Assembly: GCA_944349375.1 (NCBI GenBank)
Contig: CALVMV010000005.1
Location: 48,987 to 112,986, forward strand
Origin: an uncultured Clostridia bacterium
GTDB taxonomy: Bacteria; Bacillota; Clostridia; Christensenellales; UBA1242
Length of the DNA: 64,000 nucleotides
Direction of reading: 5' to 3'
Numbering within the stretch: position 1 is the stretch's first letter; each line of letters begins with the position of its first letter. The position numbers were made by a program, and so were the translations under genes. The notes under the pieces were generated by a model that ran no database searches, had not been told where the DNA came from, and worked only from the letters and a program-made list of their open reading frames with translations. Shown here piece after piece: positions 1 to 10,993 of this stretch.

Positions 1-12
1 TAAGGAGTGAAA

Positions 13-1968
13 ATGGCTGGAAGTAATTATGATTCTAAAGATATAGTCGTTCTTGAAGGGCTTGATGCTGTTAGACTTAGACCGGGTATGTATATTGGAA
101 CGACTGGCTCAAAAGGGCTTCATCACTTGTTGTGGGAAATTGTTGATAATGCTATTGATGAAATTTCTAATGGCTATGGCGACACAATTAGAATAACTTT
201 AAATAAAGATGGTTCTGCTACCGTTGAAGATAATGGGAGAGGTATTCCTGTTGATATGCACCCAACTTTGCACAAATCTGGTGTAGAGGTTGTTTATACT
301 ACTTTACACGCTGGGGGAAAATTCAACAATAGTAACTATAAATTTTCGGGTGGGTTACATGGTGTTGGTGCTTCTGTTACCAATGCTCTGTCTTCTTGGT
401 GTAATGTTACTGTTTATAAAGACAAAAAAGAATATTTTGTAGGTTTCCATTCTTACAAAGATGAAAATGGCAAAATGCATAGTGGGGTTGCGAAAGAACC
501 TTTAAAATTTATTGGTAAAACTGACAAGCAAGGAACTAAAGTTACATTTTTACCAGACAAAGAAATGTTTGGTAATATAACTTTCAATTTTGAAACTGTT
601 TGCAATAGAGCAAGAGAGTTAGCATTTTTAAATAAAGGTTTAAAAATAGTTCTTGTAAATGATATCACTGGTGAAGGAGAAATTTACCACTATGAAGGTG
701 GAATTGCTGATTTTGTTACTTATCTAGTTGAAGGGAAAAGCAAACTTTATAACAAACCTGTGTTTTTTCATGCAGAAGATAAAAATTTTGATTTAGAGAT
801 TTCTTTTATTTATACTGACTCTTATACTGAAAATAGTTTTTCATTTGTCAATAACATTCCGACTATTGAAGGTGGTACTCACGAAACAGGATTTAGAAGT
901 GCCTTTACAAAAGTTATGAATGATTGGGCAAGAAATAACAACTTTTTAAAAGATAAAGAAGCTAATCTCTTAGGAGAAGATTTTAGAGAAGGGCTAACTG
1001 TAGTTTTAAATGTTAAAATGAACAATGTCCAATTTGAAGGACAGACAAAAACAAAACTTGGTAACCCTGAAGCTAAAACAATGGTGGAAAGTTTAACAAT
1101 AAAAGAATTAACTGCTTATTTTGCTGAAAAGAAAAATTCTACTGTTGCTGAAATTATTGTAAATAAAGCTAAAGGTGCTGCTAAAGTTCGTGAAGCTGCC
1201 AAAAAAGCAAAGGAGCTGACTAGAGCTAAAAACTCTGCTGAAAATTTTAACCTTGTAGGAAAACTTGCTGCTTCAACATCAAAAGATCGTGAAAAATCTG
1301 AACTCTTTATCGTAGAGGGAGATTCTGCAGGCGGAAGTGCTAAACAAGGTAGAGATAGAAAGTTCCAAGCAATTTTACCTTTAAGAGGGAAACCTTTAAA
1401 TGCAGAGAAAAAGAGAATTGATCAAGTTTTGGCAAATGAAGAAATTAGAACTATCATTTCTGCATTAAATACAGGGATAGGAGAAGACTTTGATCTTTCT
1501 AGTTTAAGATATAACAAAGTTATAATTCTTTCTGATGCCGACCAAGATGGTGCTCATATTCGAGCTATACTGTTAACTTTCTTCTTTAGGTACATGAGAG
1601 AGCTTATAAATGATGGGCATGTGTATATTGGAATGCCTCCACTTTATAAAGTTTACAAAAAAGACTATGTTGAATATGTTTACTCGGATGCTGAACTTCC
1701 ACAAGCTATTGCTCGTGCAGGGAGAAATTACAGCTTGCAAAGATACAAAGGGCTTGGAGAAATGAACCCTGATCAGCTTTGGGAAACCACTATGGATCCT
1801 GACAAAAGAAATTTAATACGAGTAAGTATTGATGATGCTGCCGAAGCGGAAAGGCTTGTTACCACACTGATGGGAGATGATATAGAAGCGAGAAAAAATT
1901 ATATCAACCAACACGCAAATTTTGATAGAGAAGATGAATTTTTCAAAAATTATAGTAAAATTAACTAA
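13..1968 (+). CDS. parE: Type IIA DNA topoisomerase subunit B (topo IV ParE-like)
   Basis: ATPase and strand-passage subunit of a type II topoisomerase, partner of the A subunit encoded 11 nt downstream. The GHKL ATPase fold is visible in the N-terminal third (EIVDNAIDE, then DNGRGIPVD, then GGLHGVGAS). The TOPRIM metal site follows ([15 protein letters not shown] near residue 434, DADQDGAHI near 511). At 651 residues it has the usual length without the large insert of enterobacterial GyrB. I start at the ATG at 13 because AAGGAG lies 5 nt upstream; a GTG at 7 overlaps that site. Gyrase and topo IV B subunits are hard to separate by eye. The ParE name rests mainly on the partner lacking a good GyrA box, so the family is certain and the paralogue is not. 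Confidence 0.85.
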   Translation: MAGSNYDSKDIVVLEGLDAVRLRPGMYIGTTGSKGLHHLLWEIVDNAIDEISNGYGDTIRITLNKDGSATVEDNGRGIPVDMHPTLHKSGVEVVYTTLHAGGKFNNSNYKFSGGLHGVGASVTNALSSWCNVTVYKDKKEYFVGFHSYKDENGKMHSGVAKEPLKFIGKTDKQGTKVTFLPDKEMFGNITFNFETVCNRARELAFLNKGLKIVLVNDITGEGEIYHYEGGIADFVTYLVEGKSKLYNKPVFFHAEDKNFDLEISFIYTDSYTENSFSFVNNIPTIEGGTHETGFRSAFTKVMNDWARNNNFLKDKEANLLGEDFREGLTVVLNVKMNNVQFEGQTKTKLGNPEAKTMVESLTIKELTAYFAEKKNSTVAEIIVNKAKGAAKVREAAKKAKELTRAKNSAENFNLVGKLAASTSKDREKSELFIVEGDSAGGSAKQGRDRKFQAILPLRGKPLNAEKKRIDQVLANEEIRTIISALNTGIGEDFDLSSLRYNKVIILSDADQDGAHIRAILLTFFFRYMRELINDGHVYIGMPPLYKVYKKDYVEYVYSDAELPQAIARAGRNYSLQRYKGLGEMNPDQLWETTMDPDKRNLIRVSIDDAAEAERLVTTLMGDDIEARKNYINQHANFDREDEFFKNYSKIN

Positions 1969-1979
1969 AAGAGGATAAA

Positions 1980-4472
1980 ATGCAAGAAAATTTTGAACAA
2001 CAAAAAATGGACATTGAAACTCCAAAAGTTGACCAATGGGGACTAGAAGATTCTTCTGGTTCTGGGAATAGTGGAGACGGCGAAAAAGGTATAATTTACA
2101 AAACTATTGATGAGGTTTTGCATGATTCTATGATTCCATACACTGAATGTGTTGTAATGGATAGAGCTTTGCCTCGTGTCGAAGATGGACTTAAACCTGT
2201 TCAACGAAGGATTCTTTATTCAATGCTTGAACTTGGAATTACTCCAGACAAACCTTATCGTAAAAGTGCTAGAATTGTAGGGGATTGTCTTGGTAAATAT
2301 CATCCTCATGGTGATAGCTCTGTCTATGATGCTATGTGTCGTATGGCTCAAGACTATATTTTAAGAGCAACTCTTGTTGATGGACATGGTAATTTTGGTT
2401 CTATAGATGGGGATAGCCCTGCGGCTATGAGATATACCGAAGCTAGACTTACACCACTTGCCATGGAACTTATGAAAGATTTAGAGAAAGACACTGTAAG
2501 ATGGAGTTTAAACTTTGATGACTCTTTAAAAGAACCTGACATGATGCCAGGAAGATTTCCTAACTTGCTCGTAAATGGTGCTTCTGGAATTGCTGTCGGT
2601 GTTGCTACCAATATTCCGCCACATAATCTTGCAGAAGTTATAGATGGAGTTGTTGCTTATATTGATAATCCAAACATTAAACTTTCTGAAATGATGAAAA
2701 TAATTAAAGCCCCAGATTTTCCAACTGGTGGACTATTAATTGTTGATGAAGGATTAGAACAAGCTTATAGAACAGGTAAAGGGAAAATTGCTATAAGAGC
2801 AAAAGTTGAAGTAGAAAAGCAGGGCGATAAAACTAACCTTGTGATCACAGAGCTTCCTTATCAAGTAAATAAAGCTATGCTTTTACAAAAAATAGCAGAA
2901 CTTAAAGAACAAAACAAAGATAAGTTAGCATCTATCAGTGAAATAAGAGATGAATCTGATAGAACTGGAATGCGTGCTGTCATTAAACTAAAAAAAGATG
3001 CAAATGTAAAGAAAATTTTGGAATATCTTTATAAATCAACAAATTTGCAAATTTCTTATGCTATTAACATGGTTGCTATCGCAGGTGGCAAACCAAAACT
3101 TATGGGATTAAATGAAATCATTTCTTATTATGCTCAATATCAAAGGGAGATTATAGTAAGAAGAACAAAGTATGATTTAAATATGGCAAAAGAAAGAGCC
3201 CACATTGTTGAAGGTCTTTTAATTGCTATTAAAAATATTGATGAAGTAATAAAAATAATTAAAAAATCAATTTCGGTGGCTGAAGCAAAACAAAAATTAA
3301 AAGACAGATTTGCTCTTTCCGATAAACAAGCTCAAGCTATTTTAGATATGCGTCTTGCTAGACTTGTTAATCTTGAAGTTACTAAATTGGAAGAAGAACT
3401 AAAAGAGCTAAAAGCTAAAATAGCTGAATATGAAAGAATTTTGGCTTCGAAAAAAGCTCAATACGATGTTGTTAAAAAAGAACTTTTAGATATTAAAAAG
3501 TCGTATGGAAATAAACGCAGATCAAAAATTTTAAAAGATGGTCAAATAGTTGTTGAAGAAGTATCACAAAATGATAAAGAAGAAGTTAATGAAGTTATTA
3601 TTGGGCTTTCTTGTGGAAATACAATTAAAAATATCAATACAAAAAATTACTCAATGAGTCAAAAATCTTTGAGTGATAATTCTACTATAACTGATGTTCA
3701 TAGTCAAGTTATAAAAGTTCCTTCGAACCAAATGTTGTTAATATTTACCGATAAAGGTAATTGCATTAAAACATTAGCATCAAATATAAAAGATTGTAAG
3801 TGGAGAGATAAGGGGATTGCATTAAATCAAATTGATAAAAATGCGACAAGTGATGAAATACCTATTAAAATAATTCCTTGTCCAAAAGATGGCGAAATTT
3901 TATTTATGACTAAGGAAGGTATGGTTAAAAAATCAACTGTTCAAGACATTATAGTTTCAAAACCTTATTATCAAGCTGTAAAAATTAATGAAAATGATAA
4001 GCTTATAAATGTAGAAATTGTTAAAAAAGAATATCCAATTTTAATGCTTTCTGCTCAAGGTTATTCTTTAGCGTTTTCTTCCGATGAAGTGCCTTTACAA
4101 GGTAGAATTTCTGCTGGTGTTAAAGGTATTAATCTTGAAGAAAAAGATTATGTTGTATTTGCTTCGCAAGTTAATTATGATTCTGTTGTTGTTGTTAGTG
4201 ATAATGGTTTTATTAAAAAAATCAAAACTTCTTTATTCCCACTAGCATCTCGATACAGAAAAGGTTTGAAATATATTAATTTTGCTGGAAATGGTAAAAT
4301 TGTTGCTTTTGCTTGCTCAGATGAAGGGGATAGCACCTTGGCAGTAGATTTTGGTCTAAAGATTTTGCCTTTGGAAACAAAAAAATTACCTTATTCTGAT
4401 AGGCTATCTAATGGCAACGAAATTATTAAGAAAAAATTCTTCTCAATTAATAAATATCAATTATTAAAGTAA
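1980..4472 (+). CDS. parC: Type IIA DNA topoisomerase subunit A (topo IV ParC-like)
   Basis: DNA breakage-reunion subunit acting with the upstream B subunit to decatenate or relax DNA. It has the winged-helix QRRILYSM stretch, the quinolone-region motif [10 protein letters not shown] with the sensitive Ser and Asp retained, and the catalytic tyrosine in [11 protein letters not shown]. The C-terminal beta-pinwheel lacks a canonical GyrA box (QRRGGKG); the nearest match is GRISAGVKG. That favours topo IV or a non-wrapping paralogue over gyrase. The first 35 residues are a low-complexity polar extension before the conserved domain. An AGAGGA site precedes the ATG, and a strong terminator follows the stop. 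830 residues is normal for the family. Confidence 0.82.
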   Translation: MQENFEQQKMDIETPKVDQWGLEDSSGSGNSGDGEKGIIYKTIDEVLHDSMIPYTECVVMDRALPRVEDGLKPVQRRILYSMLELGITPDKPYRKSARIVGDCLGKYHPHGDSSVYDAMCRMAQDYILRATLVDGHGNFGSIDGDSPAAMRYTEARLTPLAMELMKDLEKDTVRWSLNFDDSLKEPDMMPGRFPNLLVNGASGIAVGVATNIPPHNLAEVIDGVVAYIDNPNIKLSEMMKIIKAPDFPTGGLLIVDEGLEQAYRTGKGKIAIRAKVEVEKQGDKTNLVITELPYQVNKAMLLQKIAELKEQNKDKLASISEIRDESDRTGMRAVIKLKKDANVKKILEYLYKSTNLQISYAINMVAIAGGKPKLMGLNEIISYYAQYQREIIVRRTKYDLNMAKERAHIVEGLLIAIKNIDEVIKIIKKSISVAEAKQKLKDRFALSDKQAQAILDMRLARLVNLEVTKLEEELKELKAKIAEYERILASKKAQYDVVKKELLDIKKSYGNKRRSKILKDGQIVVEEVSQNDKEEVNEVIIGLSCGNTIKNINTKNYSMSQKSLSDNSTITDVHSQVIKVPSNQMLLIFTDKGNCIKTLASNIKDCKWRDKGIALNQIDKNATSDEIPIKIIPCPKDGEILFMTKEGMVKKSTVQDIIVSKPYYQAVKINENDKLINVEIVKKEYPILMLSAQGYSLAFSSDEVPLQGRISAGVKGINLEEKDYVVFASQVNYDSVVVVSDNGFIKKIKTSLFPLASRYRKGLKYINFAGNGKIVAFACSDEGDSTLAVDFGLKILPLETKKLPYSDRLSNGNEIIKKKFFSINKYQLLK

Positions 4473-4473
4473 T

Positions 4474-4501
4474 AAAAAAGCCATAGTTTTGGCTTTTTTT
4501 T
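4474..4501 (+). terminator. Rho-independent terminator after parC
   Basis: Stem AAAAAAGCCA / TGGCTTTTTT with a short loop and a run of eight T, starting two bases after the parC stop codon. Confidence 0.85.
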
Positions 4502-4509
4502 AATTTTAT

Positions 4510-4538
4510 TTGGTTTCCTAAAAGAAACATATTATAAT
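4510..4538 (+). promoter_or_regulatory. Candidate vegetative promoter upstream of pdaB
   Basis: TTGGTT, 17 bp, TATAAT. It lies about 200 nt before the deacetylase start. The transcript would begin with AATGAGAT (4544-4551), which can pair with ATCTCATT (4579-4586), so either a long structured leader or a separate small RNA is possible. Confidence 0.5.
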
Positions 4539-4738
4539 TGTTTAATGAGATGTTATGAGTTTAGGTTAATTATTTATTATCTCATTTTAATTAAATGTTT
4601 TGATTTGGAATATATCAAATTTTCACAAATATAATATATTATAGATTTTCGACAAATTATTACTTTTTTCCACAAAAACAAATAATTTTCTCATTTGTTA
4701 AAATCTTGAAAAAATTTATTATTAAAAGTGAGGTTTGT

Positions 4739-5503
4739 ATGCCATTTTGTGTTATCAAATCAAGAACAATCAAAATCTTTCTTGCAATGGCTGTTGTAGT
4801 TGTTTTGCTTGCATTGTCGTTTGAAGGTGGTGCTTGTGCTCAAGTATGGTTTGGGTATAGTACTAGACTTGTTCCTGTATATCGAGTTGATACTCAGGAA
4901 AAACAAGTCGCCATTTCTTTTGATGCTGCTTGGGGAGCAGATAAAACTGAAGAAATTTTATCTGTTCTTGATGAATATGATGCCGGTGCAACATTTTTCC
5001 TTGTCGGTTTTTGGGTAGATAAATATCCAGAAATGGTGCAAAAAATTGATGAAGCTGGCTTTGAAATTGGTTCACATTCAAACACGCATCCTGATATGGC
5101 TAATTTAAGTTCTGAAAATATTGCTAAAGAATTAGATATTTCAGTAGAAAAAATTAAAGCTATAACAGGCAAAGATGTTACTGTTTTTAGACCACCTTAT
5201 GGTTCTTATAGCAATGACTTAATCAATGCTTGCTCGTCTCGTGGACTCATTGCTGTTCAATGGGATGTAGATTCACTTGATTGGAAAGGTCTTTCTGCTA
5301 CAGATGTTACAACAAGAGTTATGAATAATGTTCAAAACGGCTCTATCATCTTAATGCATAATAATGCTGATAATGTTGTTCAATCAACAAGAATGGTGCT
5401 TGAAAGATTAACTAAAGAAGGTTATAAGATTACTTCAGTTGGAGATTTAATTTATCATTCTAATTATTCAATTGACAGGAATGGAGTGCAACACTCAAAT
5501 TAA
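4739..5503 (+). CDS. PdaB-like polysaccharide deacetylase, exported
   Basis: NodB-family carbohydrate esterase 4, predicted to deacetylate an envelope glycan outside the membrane. A hydrophobic segment (residues about 12-30) ending in a small-residue region looks like a signal or anchor. NodB motifs appear in order: SFDAAWGAD, HSNTHPD, RPPYGSY, DSLDW and ILMHNN. The SFDAAWG form of the first motif, in place of TFDDG, is what I know from the PdaB sporulation branch, where the protein is needed to keep the spore intact. I start at the ATG at 4739 because GTGAGG lies about 5 nt upstream; a TTG at 4706 lacks a site. It is followed 12 nt later by the SSB-like gene. Confidence 0.75.
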   Translation: MPFCVIKSRTIKIFLAMAVVVVLLALSFEGGACAQVWFGYSTRLVPVYRVDTQEKQVAISFDAAWGADKTEEILSVLDEYDAGATFFLVGFWVDKYPEMVQKIDEAGFEIGSHSNTHPDMANLSSENIAKELDISVEKIKAITGKDVTVFRPPYGSYSNDLINACSSRGLIAVQWDVDSLDWKGLSATDVTTRVMNNVQNGSIILMHNNADNVVQSTRMVLERLTKEGYKITSVGDLIYHSNYSIDRNGVQHSN

Positions 5504-5515
5504 AGGGAGAAAATT

Positions 5516-6184
5516 ATGGAAGAAACAACAATTTTAGATTTATCAAACAATAAAGCTCAGCTTATGGGAACAATTTTTCAAGATGCAACAATTTTTGAGT
5601 CAAATGGAGAAAAATTTTACGAGTTTTTACTAGAAGTTCCTCGTTTATCAGGGGTAGTTGATGAAATTCCTGTTACAATGGCTAAAAATATTGCTGATAG
5701 TTATTCAATAAATCCATCTAAAGGATTAAAAATTGCTCTTTGTGGAGAATTTCGAAGCAGAAATCTTCAAGATGAGGGCAAAAGCCATTTGATTTTGTTC
5801 TTCTTTGTTAAAGAGGTTTTAAATGAAGAACAAATCAATCAAGCCGATATTAATAAAATTTCTTTAACTGGTTATTTATGCAAAGCTCCAGTATATAGGG
5901 ATACGCCTTTTGGCAGACAAATTTGTGATATTTTGTTAGCTGTTAATCGTGCACACAACAAAAAATCTGATTATATTCCTTGTATTATTTGGGGAAGGAA
6001 TGCAGTTTATATCAAAAATATGCCGGTTGGGACTAAAATTAATTTAAGTGGGCGAATTCAATCAAGAGTTTACAATAAGCAAGACGAAAATGGGAATATA
6101 ACAAAAAGAAAAGCTTACGAAATTTCTGTAAATAATTTCAAAGTTGAATCAGCACCTAGTATCGCTCACGAAGAAGAAGCTTAA
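5516..6184 (+). CDS. Single-strand DNA-binding-like protein with two OB folds
   Basis: Probable ssDNA-binding protein made of two tandem OB-fold domains of about 100 residues. The second half is clearly SSB-like: LTGYLCKAPVYRDTPFGRQICDI, IPCIIWGRNA, GTKINLSGRIQSR and a YEISVNNF strand. The N-terminal half repeats the pattern more loosely (AQLMGTIFQDATIFESNG, LKIALCGEFRSR). The acidic DDDIPF tip of canonical SSB is missing; the protein ends in a short acidic HEEEA. Clostridia are known to carry such double-domain proteins besides a classical SSB. An AGGGAG site precedes the ATG and a terminator follows. Confidence 0.7.
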   Translation: MEETTILDLSNNKAQLMGTIFQDATIFESNGEKFYEFLLEVPRLSGVVDEIPVTMAKNIADSYSINPSKGLKIALCGEFRSRNLQDEGKSHLILFFFVKEVLNEEQINQADINKISLTGYLCKAPVYRDTPFGRQICDILLAVNRAHNKKSDYIPCIIWGRNAVYIKNMPVGTKINLSGRIQSRVYNKQDENGNITKRKAYEISVNNFKVESAPSIAHEEEA

Positions 6185-6206
6185 ATTTATTTAAAATGAT
6201 TAAAAT

Positions 6207-6232
6207 AAAAACGCAAGAAATTGCGTTTTTTT
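6207..6232. terminator. Bidirectional terminator between the SSB-like and SPOR-like genes
   Basis: Stem AAAACGCAA / TTGCGTTTT with a GAAA-type loop. It has A-rich and T-rich flanks on both sides, so it can serve both convergent genes. It touches the stop codon of the minus-strand gene. Confidence 0.8.
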
Positions 6233-6989
6233 ATGATTCTAAAGATAAATTTTTTGCTTGAGCAAGTATTTCAATATATCTATATTTTATTAATGAAGAC
6301 ATTGTTTGATTTGTTGATATTGTAATCCCGCTACATAATTTTTGGAGTGTCAAAATTAATTCTTCAAGATATTTTGTCAAAGTATTCAAACTTTCAACAT
6401 CTTCAAAAAAGATTTTATAGTCGGCTACAATTGTATTCGCATTTGAAAAAATATTATTTAAAACCAGTCTGGCAGAAATTTCATTATAAACATTTGTATC
6501 TAAGCTAATTGCGATATCGAATAATTGTTTATAAACATTTTCGTAAAGGTTTAAAGCTTTTTGCAAAGCTTTTTTCTCATCACTATCTACGGTAACATTT
6601 AGATTAAATGAAGGAATATTTAATTTAATTATTGATGTTTCAATATTATGATTTTGTTTTACACTATTTTGAACTAGTATAGCATCATTTTCATTTACAT
6701 AGGCAGAACTCAAAATATAATAATAATTTTCTTCTTGCCAAACATATCCGCCTGCGCCTATTTTTCTATAATCTATCGCCAAGCTTTCTCCACCAGCTTG
6801 AGTTAAACTTTTATCAAAACTTATAGCGTATATTGTCAATGAGTTCGAAGTTAAAGATGTAGAAGCTTTTTCTGTGGTAGTTAAAAAAAGTAAAGATAAA
6901 TAATTTGCACAAAAAAGCATTATGATTATTAAAATAATAATCCCTATTGTTATAAAACTTTTTTTTACTTTATTTGCAGATTTTGGCAT
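6231..6989 (-). CDS. Membrane-anchored protein with SPOR-like domain
   Basis: A single N-terminal transmembrane helix (residues about 12-36) is followed by an extracytoplasmic region. Residues about 50-112 read like a SPOR peptidoglycan-binding repeat: LTIYAISFDKSLTQAGGES, then GAGGYVWQEENYYYILSSAY, then DAILVQNSVK. The remaining 140 residues are predicted helical with no motif I recognise. SPOR domains bind denuded glycan strands, so a role at septum or spore envelope is a reasonable inference only. The ribosome binding site is weak (AAGGAAA about 14 nt upstream). The gene is monocistronic and divergent from groES. Confidence 0.55.
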   Translation of the reverse strand: MPKSANKVKKSFITIGIIILIIIMLFCANYLSLLFLTTTEKASTSLTSNSLTIYAISFDKSLTQAGGESLAIDYRKIGAGGYVWQEENYYYILSSAYVNENDAILVQNSVKQNHNIETSIIKLNIPSFNLNVTVDSDEKKALQKALNLYENVYKQLFDIAISLDTNVYNEISARLVLNNIFSNANTIVADYKIFFEDVESLNTLTKYLEELILTLQKLCSGITISTNQTMSSLIKYRYIEILAQAKNLSLES

Positions 6990-7078
6990 TATTTGTTGAC
7001 TATTTTCCTTTTTAGTTTTATTACTTTAATGTATGAACAAATTTGTTATTCTATGAAGGATATTGTTATCAAATCATT

Positions 7079-7107
7079 TTGCAAATTTCAAATTTGTGTC
7101 GTATAAT
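7079..7107 (+). promoter_or_regulatory. groES-groEL promoter with internal palindrome
   Basis: TTGCAA, 17 bp, TATAAT. The spacer holds a perfect inverted repeat CAAATTT-C-AAATTTG (7082-7096). A second palindrome, AACAAATTTGTT, sits at 7036-7047. No CIRCE element (TTAGCACTC-N9-GAGTGCTAA) is present. Confidence 0.75.
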
Positions 7108-7131
7108 ATAAGAGATTATAGGAGGGTATTT

Positions 7132-9044
<1,913 letters not shown>

Positions 9045-9047
9045 AAT

Positions 9048-9076
9048 AAAAAGGAAGGCTAATCTTCCTTTTTTTA
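9048..9076. terminator. Bidirectional terminator between groEL and the dehydrogenase
   Basis: Stem AAAAAGGAAG / CTTCCTTTTT with loop GCTAAT; T-rich on both strands. It overlaps the last codons of the minus-strand dehydrogenase. Confidence 0.82.
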
Positions 9077-9835
9077 TTTATAAAAAATTTTTGTTAACAC
9101 TTTTAGGACTAATCCCTTTGGGAAAAATTTTTGGACTTGATATAACATTTTATTTCTAAAACCCATAACATATTGTGGTTTTAAATTTTTCTTTGATATA
9201 ATTTTAGTGATAATTTTAATGGCTTTGTCAAGGCTCATTCTTTTGTCTTGTGCGTTATCAATTTTTTCAGCTGATAATTTTATTGAATCGTTATATCTTT
9301 CATTTGTTTTAAAATTCTTTACTCTATTTTTTGTAAATTCTGTTTTTATATCGCATGGGCATATTGCTGTTACTTGCAAGTTAGTTTTAGATAATTCCAT
9401 ACGCAAACAGTCGCTTAACATACTTACTGCAGACTTGCTTGAACAGTAAAAAGCTCTAAATGGTAAAGGAAATAGTGCACAAGCTGATGAAATATTTATT
9501 ATTTTTCCATTTTTGGACATTAAAGGGATTGCTTCTTGTATTACAAAAATTGCACCTAAAACATTTACTTCATATTCTTTTCTGATTTCATTTTCTTCAA
9601 TAAGTTCAATAGCTCCAGACAAACCAAAACCAGCATTGTTTATTAAGATATCTATTTGACCTAAATCTTCTTTTATATAAGAAAAAACTTCTTTTAATCT
9701 TTTTTTGTCGCTTACATCACATAAATAATCATCGTTTGAGCGACTGATACCGACAACTCTATGACCTAGTTGTTTATAAAATTCTTTTAACCCTTTTCCT
9801 ATGCCACTTGAAGCGCCTGTTATAACAATATTCAT
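9074..9835 (-). CDS. Short-chain dehydrogenase/reductase (SDR)
   Basis: NAD(P)-dependent oxidoreductase with a classical SDR Rossmann fold. Motifs are TGASSGIG at the N-terminus (cofactor glycine loop), LCDVSD, NNAG, the catalytic Ser in INISSACA, and YCSSK (YxxxK). The Arg-Ser after the second strand (GISRSND) suggests NADP preference. The substrate cannot be told; similarity is to the general DltE/YqjQ-like group. The ATG at 9835 has AGGAG 7 nt upstream; a TTG one codon earlier is less well placed. It has its own promoter and is divergent from the SHOCT gene. Confidence 0.82.
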   Translation of the reverse strand: MNIVITGASSGIGKGLKEFYKQLGHRVVGISRSNDDYLCDVSDKKRLKEVFSYIKEDLGQIDILINNAGFGLSGAIELIEENEIRKEYEVNVLGAIFVIQEAIPLMSKNGKIINISSACALFPLPFRAFYCSSKSAVSMLSDCLRMELSKTNLQVTAICPCDIKTEFTKNRVKNFKTNERYNDSIKLSAEKIDNAQDKRMSLDKAIKIITKIISKKNLKPQYVMGFRNKMLYQVQKFFPKGLVLKVLTKIFYK

Positions 9836-9865
9836 CAATTATCTCCTTATTTTTTTACATATTTT

Positions 9866-9894
9866 AGTATATAATAAAATTGTAAACTTGTAAA
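9866..9894 (-). promoter_or_regulatory. Promoter of the SDR gene
   Basis: On the minus strand: TTTACA, 17 bp, TATACT, about 30 nt before the start codon. Confidence 0.65.
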
Positions 9895-9899
9895 ATGAT

Positions 9900-9928
9900 T
9901 TGACTATTCTTTGTCTTTGTTTTATACT
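9900..9928 (+). promoter_or_regulatory. Promoter of the SHOCT membrane protein gene
   Basis: TTGACT, 17 bp, TATACT, followed after 17 nt by the ATG with a GAAGGTGAG ribosome binding site. Confidence 0.75.
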
Positions 9929-9945
9929 TTGTAAGAAGGTGAGAA

Positions 9946-10437
9946 ATGAATAAAACTAAAAAATGGTTGTTGATAATTGCTACAATTTTTGTAATTTTAG
10001 GGATTGGTTATGATATATTTTATATCGTATCCTATTTTATGACACCAGTTGCATATAGACCTACATTATTTTATATTATTTATGAATTTATTGCATTTTG
10101 CTTTATGATAAGTGTTGCTGTTATGATGATTTATGTTCTTTGGGGGAACGGTAAATATTTTAGAAGTCGTTATCGTTATTTTGTAACTTCTTTAATAATA
10201 TCTATTTGCATTAATCTTTTTTCTGTTTCTACCATTCTTATGATTATTTCAATTTATTTTAATGATTCAATTTTTGTTTTTCCAAAACAAGATAGTAATG
10301 ACAAAAATATTGTAGATATAACGCCAGAAAATACAGCAAGTGAAAAAGAGATGAAAATACAAGCTTTGAGAAAAATGAAAGAAGAAGGAAAAATCACAGA
10401 AGAGGAATTTCAAAATGAACTTTTAAAATTATTATAA
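9946..10437 (+). CDS. Small membrane protein with C-terminal SHOCT domain
   Basis: 163-residue protein with three predicted transmembrane helices (about residues 8-30, 42-66, 80-105). A polar linker follows, then a C-terminal SHOCT-type helical hairpin (ALRKMKEEGKITEEEFQNELLKLL region). SHOCT modules are short oligomerisation or tethering elements found at protein ends; no enzymatic function can be assigned. It has its own sigma-A-like promoter and is monocistronic, ending at a bidirectional terminator shared with tadA. Confidence 0.7.
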   Translation: MNKTKKWLLIIATIFVILGIGYDIFYIVSYFMTPVAYRPTLFYIIYEFIAFCFMISVAVMMIYVLWGNGKYFRSRYRYFVTSLIISICINLFSVSTILMIISIYFNDSIFVFPKQDSNDKNIVDITPENTASEKEMKIQALRKMKEEGKITEEEFQNELLKLL

Positions 10438-10452
10438 AGTGTTATAATAGTA

Positions 10453-10483
10453 AAAAAGGAAGAAACTTTATTTCTTCCTTTTT
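10453..10483. terminator. Bidirectional terminator shared with tadA
   Basis: Perfect 13-bp stem AAAAAGGAAGAAA / TTTCTTCCTTTTT with a 5-nt loop. The right arm encodes the Lys-rich C-terminal end of TadA on the opposite strand. Confidence 0.85.
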
Positions 10484-10914
10484 GTTTTAAAAAATTCTGT
10501 TAACAGTTGACTAATTTCTATTTGATATTGTGGCTGATAGATCTCAGTAACATGATGATTTAGTCGATTGCTTTGCAAAATTTTTTTGCACAAATCATCA
10601 TTCGAGGTTGTTTCTTTGCAACCATAAATTAAAGTTTTGATTCTAGCATTTGCAATCGCTCCAGCGCACATAGGACAAGGCTCTAGGGTGACATATATTT
10701 GACAATCATCTAAACGCCACGATTTCAATTTTTTGCAAGCTTTTTCTATTGCAATTATTTCAGCATGATTTATTGCGTTTTGCGATTTTTCTTTTTTATT
10801 GTAACCCTTCGCAATAATTTTATTATTTTTAACTATAATCGCGCCTATTGGGACTTCATCAATAGATAATGCTTTTTTTGCTTCTTTTATTGCATATTCC
10901 ATATAATTTTTCAT
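10468..10914 (-). CDS. tadA: tRNA adenosine(34) deaminase TadA
   Basis: Zinc-dependent deaminase converting A34 to inosine in tRNA-Arg(ACG). The cytidine-deaminase fold motifs are present: HAE (catalytic Glu) in NHAEIIAIEKA, and PCPMCAGAI supplying the two zinc cysteines. VTLEPCPMC and YGCKE are typical of TadA. 148 residues is the normal size. No Shine-Dalgarno sequence precedes the ATG; the -10 box TAGAAT lies exactly 6 nt upstream, so the mRNA is probably leaderless. The last codons lie inside the terminator stem. Confidence 0.92.
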   Translation of the reverse strand: MKNYMEYAIKEAKKALSIDEVPIGAIIVKNNKIIAKGYNKKEKSQNAINHAEIIAIEKACKKLKSWRLDDCQIYVTLEPCPMCAGAIANARIKTLIYGCKETTSNDDLCKKILQSNRLNHHVTEIYQPQYQIEISQLLTEFFKTKRKK

Positions 10915-10920
10915 AGTTTT

Positions 10921-10949
10921 ATTCTAATAAAAAAGATTGCTAAAGTAAA
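10921..10949 (-). promoter_or_regulatory. Leaderless promoter of tadA
   Basis: Minus strand: TTTACT, 17 bp, TAGAAT, then 6 nt (AAAACT), then ATG. Transcription would start at or within a base or two of the start codon. Confidence 0.6.
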
Positions 10950-10958
10950 GCATATTTG

Positions 10959-10987
10959 TTGTTTTTTTATTTTAACTGGTGTATAAT
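10959..10987 (+). promoter_or_regulatory. Leaderless promoter of the first CPBP gene
   Basis: TTGTTT, 17 bp, TATAAT, then 6 nt (TAAAAA), then ATG at 10994. No ribosome binding site fits. It is divergent from the tadA promoter, with -35 boxes about 9 nt apart. Confidence 0.7.
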
Positions 10988-10993
10988 TAAAAA

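Noticed and set aside
7063-7131. 23-residue N-terminal extension of GroES
   Set aside because: It runs through the groE promoter and ribosome binding site; GroES homology starts at 7132.
6990-7131. CIRCE operator before groES
   Set aside because: No TTAGCACTC / GAGTGCTAA pair is present on either strand; only other palindromes.
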